34,529 nt of DNA from Acidobacteriota bacterium (GCA_023265015.1 JAHFUO010000008.1:9729-44257), one strand, 5' to 3'; shown: positions 15,858-23,111, numbered from the stretch's first letter. Notes: generated from the letters alone by a model not told the origin. Program-made: numbers and translations.

Positions 15858-16292
15858 ATGGGAACGCTTGCTTCCGAACTGGGCCCGCACGCCGAACGCC
15901 TGACCGAGCATCCCCGCGTGTACGTCGACGCGAACGTGCCGGCCGGCCTCGTGGCGTTCATGCGCACCAGGCTTCACTGGGACGCCCTCTTCGTGATCGA
16001 GCACGACGACCTGCGCCGCGCCCGCGACGGCGAGCATTTCCGCCTCGCCCGCCAGCTCCGGCGCACGTTAATCAGCTTCGATCGCGATTACCTGGACGAC
16101 CGGAAATTTCCTCCCGGTGAAAGCGGCGGCGTCGTGATTCTGACCGCGCCGGAAGAGCGCGGCTACGTTGCGCTGCTCACGCGCCTCGATCGCGAAGTCT
16201 TCCGGCCCTCGCTCGCCTCCTGTGCGCTTCCGTTCGAGGGGCGCAAGCTTCACGTGCACGTCGACTGGCCCGGCGATACAATCCAGCTGTGA
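15858..16292 (+). CDS. DUF5615-like PIN-fold protein
   Basis: The ATG follows the previous stop with no gap. The 144-residue protein resembles DUF5615 PIN-like proteins. It has VYVDANVP near the start (Asp24), HDDLRRARD (49-57) and RTLISFDRDYLDD (69-81) followed by FPPGESGGVVIL. These acidic clusters could form a nuclease-type metal site. Many relatives are putative toxins paired with a DUF433 antitoxin; no such partner is present here. The tight link to metabolic genes argues for some other role. The stop overlaps the ROK gene start as GTGA. Confidence 0.7.
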   Translation: MGTLASELGPHAERLTEHPRVYVDANVPAGLVAFMRTRLHWDALFVIEHDDLRRARDGEHFRLARQLRRTLISFDRDYLDDRKFPPGESGGVVILTAPEERGYVALLTRLDREVFRPSLASCALPFEGRKLHVHVDWPGDTIQL

Positions 16293-17167
16293 TCCTCGGC
16301 GTCGAGCTTCGCGAAGATGCCGTCGTGGCGGTGGTGGCCGACGACCGCGGCGTCGTGGCGGCGCGTGGAAAACGCGACGGGCAGAACGCCACGTCTGCCG
16401 CGGACGCGGTGCGCGCCGCGTTGTCCGGCGCATCGGTCTCGGCCATCGGCATCGCGGTACGCGATCCGCTCGAGGACGCCATCTCCGGCACGATCGCCGC
16501 CGCGGCCGGCGCCGCGGGCGTCTCGACGCCGCCCCGCATTGTCACGCGGGGATGCGCCGTCGCCCTCGGCGAATACTGGGTCGGCGTCGCGCAGGGTGCC
16601 AACCTCGTCGTTGCGCTCACCGCCGCCGATTGCGTGCATGCCGGCCTCATCGTGAAGGGGCAGCCATTCGAAGGCGCCCATGGCGTCGCGGGCGCGGCGG
16701 CGTGGCTGGCGCTGAATCCGGTCGAGCGCGAGGACTACCGCAAGCGGGGATGCCTCGAGGCGGAGATTGGCGAGGCGGGCATCGTTCGCCGCCTCGTGTG
16801 GCGAATCAAGTCCGGAGATCGATCGCGCGTGCTCGACATGGCCGGCGGCGATCTCGCGGCCATCACGGTGCACCAGATCTTCGACGCCGCGCGAGCCGGC
16901 GACGGCGTGTCGATCTCGGTCGTGCGCGACACCGCGCGCTACATCGGCATGGCGATCGCGAACCTGGTCGCGATCACCGATCCGGATATCGTGATCCTCG
17001 GCGGGCTCATGGCCGGCGCGGCCGATCAGCTGCTGCAACCCTCGCAGACGGAAGCGTTGCGGCGGCTGCCACGAACCATCGCGGACTCGCTGACGGTCGC
17101 CGTTGCAACGCTGGGCGAAGACGGCAGCGCGCTCGGCGCCGCGCGAGCGGCCATGCTCGCCCGATGA
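16289..17167 (+). CDS. degenerate ROK-family (sugar kinase-like) protein
   Basis: The protein follows ROK layout: an N-terminal GVELREDAVVAVVADDRG strand pair, GAHGVAG near residue 129 and a late DPDIVILGGLMAG. Key sites are lost. The catalytic NDANAAALGE is RGCAVALGE (87-95), without the aspartate base. The GTGxG nucleotide loop is TAADC. The GEIGH and CxCGxxGC zinc motifs are absent. At 292 residues it is slightly short. The start is GTG overlapping the previous gene; the end overlaps nagA as ATGA. I expect a non-kinase sugar-binding or regulatory role, though a changed catalytic mechanism cannot be excluded. Confidence 0.75.
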   Translation: MILGVELREDAVVAVVADDRGVVAARGKRDGQNATSAADAVRAALSGASVSAIGIAVRDPLEDAISGTIAAAAGAAGVSTPPRIVTRGCAVALGEYWVGVAQGANLVVALTAADCVHAGLIVKGQPFEGAHGVAGAAAWLALNPVEREDYRKRGCLEAEIGEAGIVRRLVWRIKSGDRSRVLDMAGGDLAAITVHQIFDAARAGDGVSISVVRDTARYIGMAIANLVAITDPDIVILGGLMAGAADQLLQPSQTEALRRLPRTIADSLTVAVATLGEDGSALGAARAAMLAR

Positions 17168-18384
17168 TCGTTCTCGCCGGCGGCGACATCGTCCTGCCGG
17201 ACCGCATTCTCGCCAGCGCGTCACTCATCGTCGACCAGGGCCGCATCGCCGCGATCGAATCAGCATCTGCCTCGCCCGCCGGTGCGACGGTCGTCGACGT
17301 GCGCGACTGCTACGTCGTGCCCGGCTTCATCGACGTGCACGTCCATGGCATCGAGGGTCAGGACACGCTGGACGATGGAGGTGCGATCGGTGCGATCGGT
17401 GCGACGGGTGCGACGGGTGCGATCGGCGGGATCGCGTCGCGCCTGCCGCGCTACGGGGTGACGGCGTTCTGTCCAACGACCGTGGCGTGCAGTCCTCGAG
17501 AGCTGCGCGCGGTGCTCGATCAGGTTGGCCGCGCGCGGGTGCACAGGCCGCGCGGAAGCGCCCGCGTGCTGCCGGCTCACCTCGAAAGCAACTTCATCAA
17601 TCCCGCGTACAACGGTGCGCAGCCGCGTGCCTGCCTGAGGCTGCCGGATGACCAGCGAGGCGAGGGCGACTTCACGGGCCGCGACATCCTGAGGGTGATC
17701 GAAGCGGGCCGCGCGGACGTCGGCATCATCACGATTGCGCCCGAGCTGCCGGGTACGCTCGACCTGGTGCCCGCCTTCGTGCGCGCCGGGCATCGCGTGT
17801 CGGTAGGCCACTCGGGAGCAGACTTCGACGAGGCGATCGCCACGATCGATGCGGGCGCCCGCCACGCAACCCACCTGTTCAATCGAATGACGCCGGTGAC
17901 GCATCGCGCCCCCGGCCTTGCCGGCGCCGTGCTCTCGCGCGAGGAGGTCACCGCTGAGCTGATTTGCGACGGCTTTCACGTGCACCCCGCGATGAGCCGC
18001 GTGGCGATCGCGGCGAAGGGGGTTCACGGCGTCATGGCGATCACCGACGGCACGGGCGGATCCGGACTGCCCCCCGGATCGACCGCGCGGCTGGGCGGAC
18101 GATCGATACGCGTGTCCGATCAGGCGGCGCTGCTGGACGACGGCACGCTTGCGGGAAGCACGCTGACGATGGACAGGGCGTTTCGGAACATCGTCACGAT
18201 GTTCCAGGCATCAATCGCCGACGCGGCGATCCTCTGCTCGACCACGCCGGCGCGCGCGCTCGGCCTCACCGGGTTTGGCGTGATCGCTGAAGGGAACGCG
18301 GCCGATCTCGTGGTGCTCGATCGCGCCTTCCGCGTCATGAGAACGTTTATCGAGGGCGAAGAGATCTACACGGCGGCCCGTTAA
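17164..18384 (+). CDS. nagA: N-acetylglucosamine-6-phosphate deacetylase
   Basis: NagA removes the acetyl group from GlcNAc-6-phosphate. The 406-residue amidohydrolase has the HxH metal motif (His59, His61), Glu141 in HLESNFINP, His216 (VGHSGAD), His237 (THLFNRM) and the catalytic Asp295 (ITDGTG). Two usual motifs differ: HLEGPF is HLESNF, and the GAH that contacts substrate is GAQ (151-153). Residues 73-90 are six Gly-Ala-Ile/Thr triplets encoded by a 9-base tandem repeat, in a loop after the HxH strand. These changes leave some doubt about the exact amino-sugar substrate. It ends the four-gene operon; no nagB or transporter is near. Confidence 0.88.
   Translation: MIVLAGGDIVLPDRILASASLIVDQGRIAAIESASASPAGATVVDVRDCYVVPGFIDVHVHGIEGQDTLDDGGAIGAIGATGATGAIGGIASRLPRYGVTAFCPTTVACSPRELRAVLDQVGRARVHRPRGSARVLPAHLESNFINPAYNGAQPRACLRLPDDQRGEGDFTGRDILRVIEAGRADVGIITIAPELPGTLDLVPAFVRAGHRVSVGHSGADFDEAIATIDAGARHATHLFNRMTPVTHRAPGLAGAVLSREEVTAELICDGFHVHPAMSRVAIAAKGVHGVMAITDGTGGSGLPPGSTARLGGRSIRVSDQAALLDDGTLAGSTLTMDRAFRNIVTMFQASIADAAILCSTTPARALGLTGFGVIAEGNAADLVVLDRAFRVMRTFIEGEEIYTAAR
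17380..17433 (+). repeat. 9-base tandem repeat inside nagA
   Basis: Six consecutive units of GGTGCGATC or GGTGCGACG (the last is GGCGGGATC) keep the frame and encode Gly-Ala-Ile/Thr triplets. A prone-to-slippage tract of this kind can vary in length between strains. Confidence 0.85.
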
Positions 18385-18397
18385 GGGCCGCCCTACG

Positions 18398-18538
18398 CCC
18401 GCTACGCCCGCGTAGACCGGGCCTTCACGGCCCGGCATCATCTCCGCCCTATGCCCGCGTAGACCGGGCCTTCACGGCCCGGCATCATCTCCGCCCTATG
18501 CCCGCGTAGACCGGGCCTTCACGGCCCGGCATCATCTC
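18398..18538. repeat. three tandem copies of a 47-base hairpin unit
   Basis: Units begin at 18398, 18445 and 18492. Copies two and three are identical and the first differs at its start. Each holds the palindrome CCGGGCC TTCAC GGCCCGG, a 7-base stem with a 5-base loop. The last copy runs into the final codons and stop of queC. Lying between the converging ends of nagA and queC, the hairpins may stop transcription from both sides. Confidence 0.88.
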
Positions 18539-19203
18539 ACGGGTTGAACGGCGTATCCCGTCGGATCGACGACGCCCGCCTCGTTGAAGCCGTCGCGCCG
18601 CTCGCGACACTTGCTGCACAACCCGCAGTGCATCCCGGCCTTCGGGTTCATGCACGAGAGCGTCAGCTCCAGCGGGACCCCGAGCTCCACGCCGATCGCG
18701 ATGACCTCGGCCTTCTCCTTCCGCGCAAACGGCGCAGCGATGCGGATGGTGTGAGCGAGACCGAGCGACAGCGCGCGCGCCATCGAGTCGAAGAATTCCG
18801 GCGTGGCGTCGGGGAACGGGTTGCCCGCGAGCGGCCCGAGCGCGATGCGCGTGATGCCGTGCTGCGCGCAGTAGATTGCAGCCTTGCTGAGGAGGATGAC
18901 GTTCCGTCCCGTCAGGTACACGTCTTCATCCGGCGTGTCGAACGCGGGCGGCTCGCCGCGAAGCGCCCAATGCGTGGAGGGATAGAGATCGCTGACGGTG
19001 AAGGTCAGTCGAGCGAGCGGAGCCAGCGACGCGAACGCCGGCGCGCTCAGGAGGCGCTCGAGCGCGGCGAGTTCCTCCGCCTCCCACGCGAGACCGGCGC
19101 TCACGTAGATCGGATGCACTGTTCCCGCGCGCGCCTCGGACGCGGCCAGCACCGCGCTGTCGAGACCGGCGGAGAGTAGAACTGCTGTCGACGCTGATAC
19201 CAT
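18532..19203 (-). CDS. queC: 7-cyano-7-deazaguanine synthase
   Basis: QueC makes preQ0 from 7-carboxy-7-deazaguanine with ATP and ammonia, for queuosine in tRNA. The 223-residue protein has the PP-loop as SAGLDS (11-16), where SGGxDS is usual. The C-terminal zinc cysteines are Cys184, Cys193, Cys196 and Cys199 (CGLCSKCRERRDGF). The stop codon and last residues lie inside the third 47-base repeat. It diverges from queD; queE and queF are not in the window. Confidence 0.9.
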   Translation of the reverse strand: MVSASTAVLLSAGLDSAVLAASEARAGTVHPIYVSAGLAWEAEELAALERLLSAPAFASLAPLARLTFTVSDLYPSTHWALRGEPPAFDTPDEDVYLTGRNVILLSKAAIYCAQHGITRIALGPLAGNPFPDATPEFFDSMARALSLGLAHTIRIAAPFARKEKAEVIAIGVELGVPLELTLSCMNPKAGMHCGLCSKCRERRDGFNEAGVVDPTGYAVQPVR

Positions 19204-19207
19204 CGCC

Positions 19208-19237
19208 TTGGGAGTTGGAAGTTGGGAGTTGGGAGTT
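19208..19237. repeat. TTGGGAG heptamer run between queC and queD
   Basis: Four units of TTGGGAG or TTGGAAG fill most of the 56 bases between the divergent genes. Confidence 0.75.
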
Positions 19238-19251
19238 ACCGCAACTAAGAT
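19222..19251 (+). promoter_or_regulatory. possible queD promoter with repeat-derived -35
   Basis: TTGGGA (19222-19227), an 18-base spacer and TAAGAT (19246-19251) precede queD. Only eight bases separate the -10 box from the ATG, so a transcript from here would have almost no leader. Confidence 0.4.
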
Positions 19252-19259
19252 TACAGAGT

Positions 19260-19664
19260 ATGTACTCGGTCACCAAGCGCATTGACTTCTGCTACGGACA
19301 CCGGCTGCTCGACTACAGCGGCGTCTGCAAGCACCCGCACGGGCACAACGCGGTGGCCGAGATCGAAGTGCGCACCGATGCGCTCGACACGCGTAACATG
19401 GTCGTCGATTTCAGCGACATCAAGCGCGTGGTGAAGAGCTGGATCGATCGCGAGCTCGATCACAAGATGATCCTGCGCCACGACGATCCCCTCGTGCAGC
19501 CGCTGCAATCCCTCGGTGAGCCGGTGTACGTCGTGGACAGCAATCCGACCGTGGAGCGGATCGCGAGGCTGATCTTCGACATCTCGCGCCAGCAGGGGCT
19601 TCCCGTCGTGCGCGTCACCGTGTGGGAGACGCCGACCTCGTGGGCCACCTACAGCGCCGCCTGA
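19260..19664 (+). CDS. queD: 6-carboxy-5,6,7,8-tetrahydropterin synthase
   Basis: QueD converts dihydroneopterin triphosphate to carboxytetrahydropterin, the second committed step to queuosine. Zinc ligands are His14, His27 and His29. The CxxxHGH motif reads CKHPHGH with catalytic Cys23, which places it in the QueD group rather than pterin synthases. WETPTSWATY near the end holds the conserved Glu. I chose the ATG at 19260 because the family begins at YSVTKRIDF; an upstream in-frame ATG at 19215 would add residues encoded by heptamer repeat. The protein is 134 residues. Confidence 0.93.
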   Translation: MYSVTKRIDFCYGHRLLDYSGVCKHPHGHNAVAEIEVRTDALDTRNMVVDFSDIKRVVKSWIDRELDHKMILRHDDPLVQPLQSLGEPVYVVDSNPTVERIARLIFDISRQQGLPVVRVTVWETPTSWATYSAA

Positions 19665-19770
19665 TCGCGTTCGATCTCGAGGCACGCTGATCGACTCGTC
19701 GCGCGATCTCGCCGATTCGGTCAACGAGCTGCCAGCCGAGGCGATCGGCCGTTTCGTGACTACCGGCTGA
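19661..19770 (+). pseudogene. remnant of a phosphoglycolate phosphatase (gph) N-terminus
   Basis: Starting inside the queD stop, the DNA reads LIAFDLE, then after restoring one lost G near 19681 it reads TLIDSSRDLADSVNEL and LPAEAIGRFVTTG. This matches the start of HAD phosphatases of the Gph type, where FDLDGTLIDS holds the nucleophile aspartate and AIGRxVGDG comes about 20 residues later. One frameshift and a small internal deletion have destroyed it, and the rest of the gene is gone. Its place suggests it once followed queD in an operon. Confidence 0.65.
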
Positions 19771-20533
19771 AGGGCAGCTCGTACGAGAGATAGCCGAATC
19801 CGGCGAGCCGCGCCGATTCGTCCGACCAGAGGACCGGCGCAGCGACGCCGATGATCATCTGCGCGTCCCCGCGGTTCCACCCGAACCGCATGCCCGGCGA
19901 CACGGTGACGAGCGCAGATCGAAGGGTTCCACCTGGCGCCGGCCGCGCTTCCCACTCGATCAGCGTTTCCATCATCAGGTTGAACATCGGCCGCGCACGC
20001 CAGATGGCGCTCGCCGCAACGTGGGGCGTCAGGAGGTTGTATTCGCCGTCCGCTTCGCTGGCCGACGGAATGTGGGTGAAGCCGAGATTCCAGTGAAGGT
20101 AGGTATCTCCGGCCTGCTCGCTGAACGGCAGATTGACCTGCCACCCCACGCCGCCGCTGCCGAGGCCCCTCCGGTGGTCGCCGCTCGGCACGATCAACGA
20201 AATCCGCGGCGAGAACGCCAGCGTCCCGTTGTCACCGATCAGGAGCTGAACGCGGTAATTGATCAGGGCGTCCGACAAACCCGCGCGGCCCGTCGTCGCT
20301 GACCCGAACGGAATCGTGTAGGAAATCTGGTGCGTGCGGCCGTGCAGCGGCCACTCCTGTGTGAAAGTCGCCAGCCAGTCATCGCGTGCGTGCATCTTGA
20401 AGGTCGCGATACTCTGAAAGATCCCCGCCTCCTGGTTGAACGCCTCTTCGACGAAGAAGGAATTGTCGATGATCTCGAAGGGGCGCGCGCGGCCTTGTGC
20501 GAAGGCGGCCGAGCCCCACAGGATCACGAGCAT
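19760..20533 (-). CDS. outer-membrane beta-barrel protein (internal start)
   Basis: If translated on its own from the ATG at 20533, this gives a 257-residue protein with a signal peptide cleaved after AFA or AQG. The remainder alternates short amphipathic strands with turns (for example TLAFSPRISLIVPSG and WQVNLPFSE) and ends in an aromatic-containing tail, as barrels of the MetA-phenol-degradation type (PF13557) do. The family call is tentative. Its place behind the metal regulator and opposite mntH hints at metal uptake across the outer membrane, which is inference only. Confidence 0.55.
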   Translation of the reverse strand: MLVILWGSAAFAQGRARPFEIIDNSFFVEEAFNQEAGIFQSIATFKMHARDDWLATFTQEWPLHGRTHQISYTIPFGSATTGRAGLSDALINYRVQLLIGDNGTLAFSPRISLIVPSGDHRRGLGSGGVGWQVNLPFSEQAGDTYLHWNLGFTHIPSASEADGEYNLLTPHVAASAIWRARPMFNLMMETLIEWEARPAPGGTLRSALVTVSPGMRFGWNRGDAQMIIGVAAPVLWSDESARLAGFGYLSYELPFSR

Positions 20534-21211
20534 CACGACGTGAGCGACCTGCACCAGCAGCTTCGACGCGGCGCGGGCCCCGATGGTGATCCGCCGATCG
20601 TCCTTCCCGCGCACCCGCACGCTGTCGGACGCGTCATCGCGATCTTCCACTTCGATCGACTCGCCCGGCTTCAGGCTGTTCTTCTCGATGAAGCGCAGGA
20701 ACGGCTTGTCCTGATCGATCACGCGCGTGACGGTGACGCGGGTGCCGAGCGGGCAGGTCAGCAGCGATTGCGCCTCCTGCGCCTTCACGACACCCTTCGC
20801 GTTGGGAATCGGATCGCCGTGGGGGTCGGTTTTCGGCCGCCCGAGCATTTCATCCATGCGATCGATCAGCCGATCGGAGACGACGTGCTCGAGGAGCTCC
20901 GCCTCGTCATGCACTTCGTCCCACCGCAGTCCCATCATCTGAACGAGAAAGAGCTCGACGAGCCGATGGCGGCGCAGCACGAGCGCCGCCAGCTTTTCGC
21001 CGGCCCGTGTCAGCGCGACGCCGGTGTACGGCTCGTAGTCCACGAGGCCTGATTCCGCCAGCGCCTTGACCATGGTGGTCGCCGTGCCTGGCGTCACGCC
21101 AAGGGCCGCGGCGAGCTGTCCCATGGGGAGCAATCGAGGCGCGGACCCCGGCGACGTCGAGCCCAGGTAGATGGTCTTCAAATAGTTTTCGACCGTGCTC
21201 GAAGGCAGCAT
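19760..21211 (-). CDS. DtxR/MntR-family regulator in frame with an outer-membrane beta-barrel
   Basis: Residues 1-223 are a complete DtxR/MntR-type metal regulator: a winged helix (LGVTPGTATTMVKALAESGLV cut short here), a dimerisation and metal-binding region with HDEAELLEH and DPHGDPIP, and an SH3/FeoA-like C-terminal domain ending at about ASKLLVQVA. With no stop the frame runs into a hydrophobic segment MLVILWGSAAFAQG (227-240), a good signal peptide, and then about 240 residues of amphipathic beta strands ending in FSR, like a small outer-membrane barrel. A cytoplasmic repressor fused to a secreted barrel makes little sense as one protein. The overlap TGATG at 20535-20531, one frame off, suggests two genes whose junction has lost or gained a base. 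It diverges from mntH. Confidence 0.8.
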   Translation of the reverse strand: MLPSSTVENYLKTIYLGSTSPGSAPRLLPMGQLAAALGVTPGTATTMVKALAESGLVDYEPYTGVALTRAGEKLAALVLRRHRLVELFLVQMMGLRWDEVHDEAELLEHVVSDRLIDRMDEMLGRPKTDPHGDPIPNAKGVVKAQEAQSLLTCPLGTRVTVTRVIDQDKPFLRFIEKNSLKPGESIEVEDRDDASDSVRVRGKDDRRITIGARAASKLLVQVAHVVMLVILWGSAAFAQGRARPFEIIDNSFFVEEAFNQEAGIFQSIATFKMHARDDWLATFTQEWPLHGRTHQISYTIPFGSATTGRAGLSDALINYRVQLLIGDNGTLAFSPRISLIVPSGDHRRGLGSGGVGWQVNLPFSEQAGDTYLHWNLGFTHIPSASEADGEYNLLTPHVAASAIWRARPMFNLMMETLIEWEARPAPGGTLRSALVTVSPGMRFGWNRGDAQMIIGVAAPVLWSDESARLAGFGYLSYELPFSR

Positions 21212-21236
21212 GCTTGGACTTCCGGCTAGTATAACG

Positions 21237-21265
21237 TTGACTTTGATTGGTCGAGCATGTATTTT
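21237..21265 (+). promoter_or_regulatory. mntH promoter
   Basis: TTGACT (21237-21242), a 17-base spacer and TATTTT (21260-21265) form a good sigma70-type promoter. The expected start of transcription is within about six bases of the mntH ATG, so the mRNA may be leaderless. Confidence 0.65.
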
Positions 21266-21278
21266 TGACCAGTCAAAA
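21263..21278. promoter_or_regulatory. palindromic operator for the DtxR/MntR-type regulator
   Basis: TTTTGAC CA GTCAAAA is a perfect 7-base inverted repeat with a two-base centre, overlapping the mntH -10 box and start codon. Binding would block mntH. On the other strand TATACT (21233-21228) is a plausible -10 box for the regulator gene itself, 16 bases before its ATG. Confidence 0.6.
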
Positions 21279-22618
21279 TGGCGGAACTCGATCAGGCTCG
21301 CCCCCGCAGCGGGTGGCGGCGGCCCCTCGGCGAAAGAAGTCTCAGGGAAGTCCATGGCTCGATTGCGATCCCGCCCGATGCGGGCTTCTGGCGGAAGCTC
21401 TTTGCGTTCGCGGGGCCCGGGTACCTCGTGGCGGTCGGCTACATGGATCCCGGCAACTGGGCGACCGACCTCGCCGGCGGCGCGCGGTACGGCTACACGC
21501 TGCTCAGCGTGATTCTCATCTCGAACCTGATGGCGATCCTGCTGCAGGCGCTCGCGCTGCGCCTCGGCATCGCGAGCGGCCGCGACCTCGCCCAGGCGTG
21601 CCGCGACCATTACTCGCGGCCGGCGACGATCGGGCTCTGGATTCTCTGCGAGATCGCGATCGCCGCCTGTGACCTTGCCGAGGTGATTGGCGCGGCCATC
21701 GCACTCAACCTGCTCTTCGGCCTGCCGCTCATCTGGGGCGTCTGTCTGACCGCGCTCGACGTGCTCATCGTGCTGTTCCTGCAGCACCGGGGCTTTCGCT
21801 ACGTCGAAGCGCTCGTCGTCGGGCTGATCGTGATGATTGCCGGGTGCTTTGCGATCGAGCTGTGGCTGTCGAAGCCGGTGGTGGCGGACGTGACAGTCGG
21901 ATTCATCCCGACCGCCGGGATCCTGGGCAATCCCGACATGCTGTACATCGCGATTGGCATCCTCGGCGCGACCGTGATGCCGCACAATCTCTACCTGCAC
22001 TCATCGATCGTGCAGACGCGCATGTACGCCGACACGCACGCGAGCAAGGCCGAGGCGATCCGCTTCGCCTCGATCGATTCGGCCGTCGCGCTGATGTTCG
22101 CGCTCTTCATCAACGCGGCAATCCTCGTCATGGCGGCAGCGGCATTCCACGGCAGCGGCAATCAGGACGTGGCCGACATCGGCGACGCGTACAAGCTGCT
22201 CACGCCGCTGCTCGGGACGAGCGCGGCAAGCGTGCTGTTTGCGGTGGCGCTCCTCTTCTCGGGTCAGAACGCGACACTGACCGGCACGCTGGCGGGCCAG
22301 ATCGTCATGGAAGGCTTCGTGAATATCCGCCTGCGGCCGTGGCTGCGCCGTCTCATCACGCGGCTGATGGCGATCATTCCGGCCATCATCGTCGTGGCGC
22401 TGTATGGAGAGCGTGGAACCGGCGCGCTGCTGATTGCGAGCCAGGTCGTCCTGAGCCTGCAGCTGCCGTTTGCGGTGTTCCCGCTGGTCAGCTTCACCTC
22501 CGACCGGGCGAAGATGGGGGAGTTCGTCGCGCCGGGATGGATGCGGGCGCTGGCGTGGAGCGTCGCGGTTATGATTGCCGCGCTGAACGCGTGGCTGCTG
22601 TACCAAATACTGGTGTAG
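21278..22618 (+). CDS. mntH: Nramp-family Mn2+/Fe2+ transporter
   Basis: MntH imports divalent manganese with protons across the inner membrane. The 446-residue protein has about eleven membrane helices. It keeps the two metal-site motifs: DPGNWATDL in helix 1 (about residue 57) and [10 protein letters not shown] in helix 6. No other in-frame start exists before helix 1, so the ATG at 21278 is used although no Shine-Dalgarno sequence precedes it. It diverges from a DtxR/MntR-type regulator across a 66-base region with a clear palindrome, the usual arrangement for manganese-responsive control. uspA follows after two bases. Confidence 0.95.
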   Translation: MAELDQARPRSGWRRPLGERSLREVHGSIAIPPDAGFWRKLFAFAGPGYLVAVGYMDPGNWATDLAGGARYGYTLLSVILISNLMAILLQALALRLGIASGRDLAQACRDHYSRPATIGLWILCEIAIAACDLAEVIGAAIALNLLFGLPLIWGVCLTALDVLIVLFLQHRGFRYVEALVVGLIVMIAGCFAIELWLSKPVVADVTVGFIPTAGILGNPDMLYIAIGILGATVMPHNLYLHSSIVQTRMYADTHASKAEAIRFASIDSAVALMFALFINAAILVMAAAAFHGSGNQDVADIGDAYKLLTPLLGTSAASVLFAVALLFSGQNATLTGTLAGQIVMEGFVNIRLRPWLRRLITRLMAIIPAIIVVALYGERGTGALLIASQVVLSLQLPFAVFPLVSFTSDRAKMGEFVAPGWMRALAWSVAVMIAALNAWLLYQILV

Positions 22619-22620
22619 GC

Positions 22621-23043
22621 ATGTATCGCCGGATCCTCGTCGCCATCGAGAACTCGCCGGCCGACCAGGCCATCGTGGACCATGTCCGCCGCCTCGCTGC
22701 GCTCACCGGCGCGGAGCTTCACCTCGTGCACGTCGCCGACGGATGGGCGGCGCGCAATTACGATCAGCTGCAGCTGCGCGAGTCGGAGGAGATGAAGACC
22801 GACCGCGATTACCTCGATCGGCTGGCAGCGGAACTGACCGCGGGCGGCCTCACGGTCTCGACCGAGCTGGCGATGGGCGATCCCGCGACCGAGCTGATCC
22901 GCCTCGCCGAGGAGCGCCAGGCGGATTTGCTGGCGATGTCCACGCACGGCCACCGCTTTCTCAGCGACCTCGTGCACGGCACGACGGTCAATCGTGTCCG
23001 TCACCTCGTGAAGATTCCCGTCCTCCTGCTGCGCGCGCACTAA
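22621..23043 (+). CDS. universal stress protein, UspA family
   Basis: The 140-residue single Usp domain starts MYRRILVAIENSPAD. It ends with an ATP-binding type loop, GHRFLSDLVHGTTVNRV, close to the G-2x-G-9x-G(S/T) pattern, followed by IPVLLL. This suggests it binds ATP or a related nucleotide. Only two bases separate it from mntH, so the two are co-transcribed and the stress protein is probably induced by low manganese together with the transporter. Its direct function is not known. Confidence 0.9.
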   Translation: MYRRILVAIENSPADQAIVDHVRRLAALTGAELHLVHVADGWAARNYDQLQLRESEEMKTDRDYLDRLAAELTAGGLTVSTELAMGDPATELIRLAEERQADLLAMSTHGHRFLSDLVHGTTVNRVRHLVKIPVLLLRAH

Positions 23044-23044
23044 T

Positions 23045-23104
23045 CGTTCGGGCCGTTCGGATCGTTCCGCGAGAACGTGCCGAACGATCCGAACGATCCG
23101 AACG
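23045..23104. repeat. inverted repeat of CGTTCGGAT units after uspA
   Basis: CGTTCGGATCGTT on the left faces two overlapping copies of AACGATCCGAACG on the right, around a short loop. It lies between uspA and ubiE, could form a stable hairpin, and may separate their transcripts. Confidence 0.7.
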
Positions 23105-23111
23105 ACGTTTT

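Noticed and set aside
15858-16292. Toxin-antitoxin module
   Set aside because: The PIN-like protein has no antitoxin-like partner; its neighbours are metabolic genes in tight overlap.
16168-18384. A 738-codon frame that includes nagA
   Set aside because: The N-terminal 332 codons are out-of-frame reading of the PIN-like and ROK genes; nagA has its own ATG in an ATGA overlap.
18398-18538. CRISPR array
   Set aside because: The 47-base units are directly joined with no unique spacers, and no cas gene is near.
21212-22000. Extension of the metal regulator frame upstream across mntH
   Set aside because: It is antisense to mntH, Arg/His/Asp-rich and motif-free; the family starts at the ATG at 21211.
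22743-23111. Upstream extension of the ubiE frame through uspA
   Set aside because: Out-of-frame reading of uspA and the inverted repeat; UbiE homology starts at 23112.
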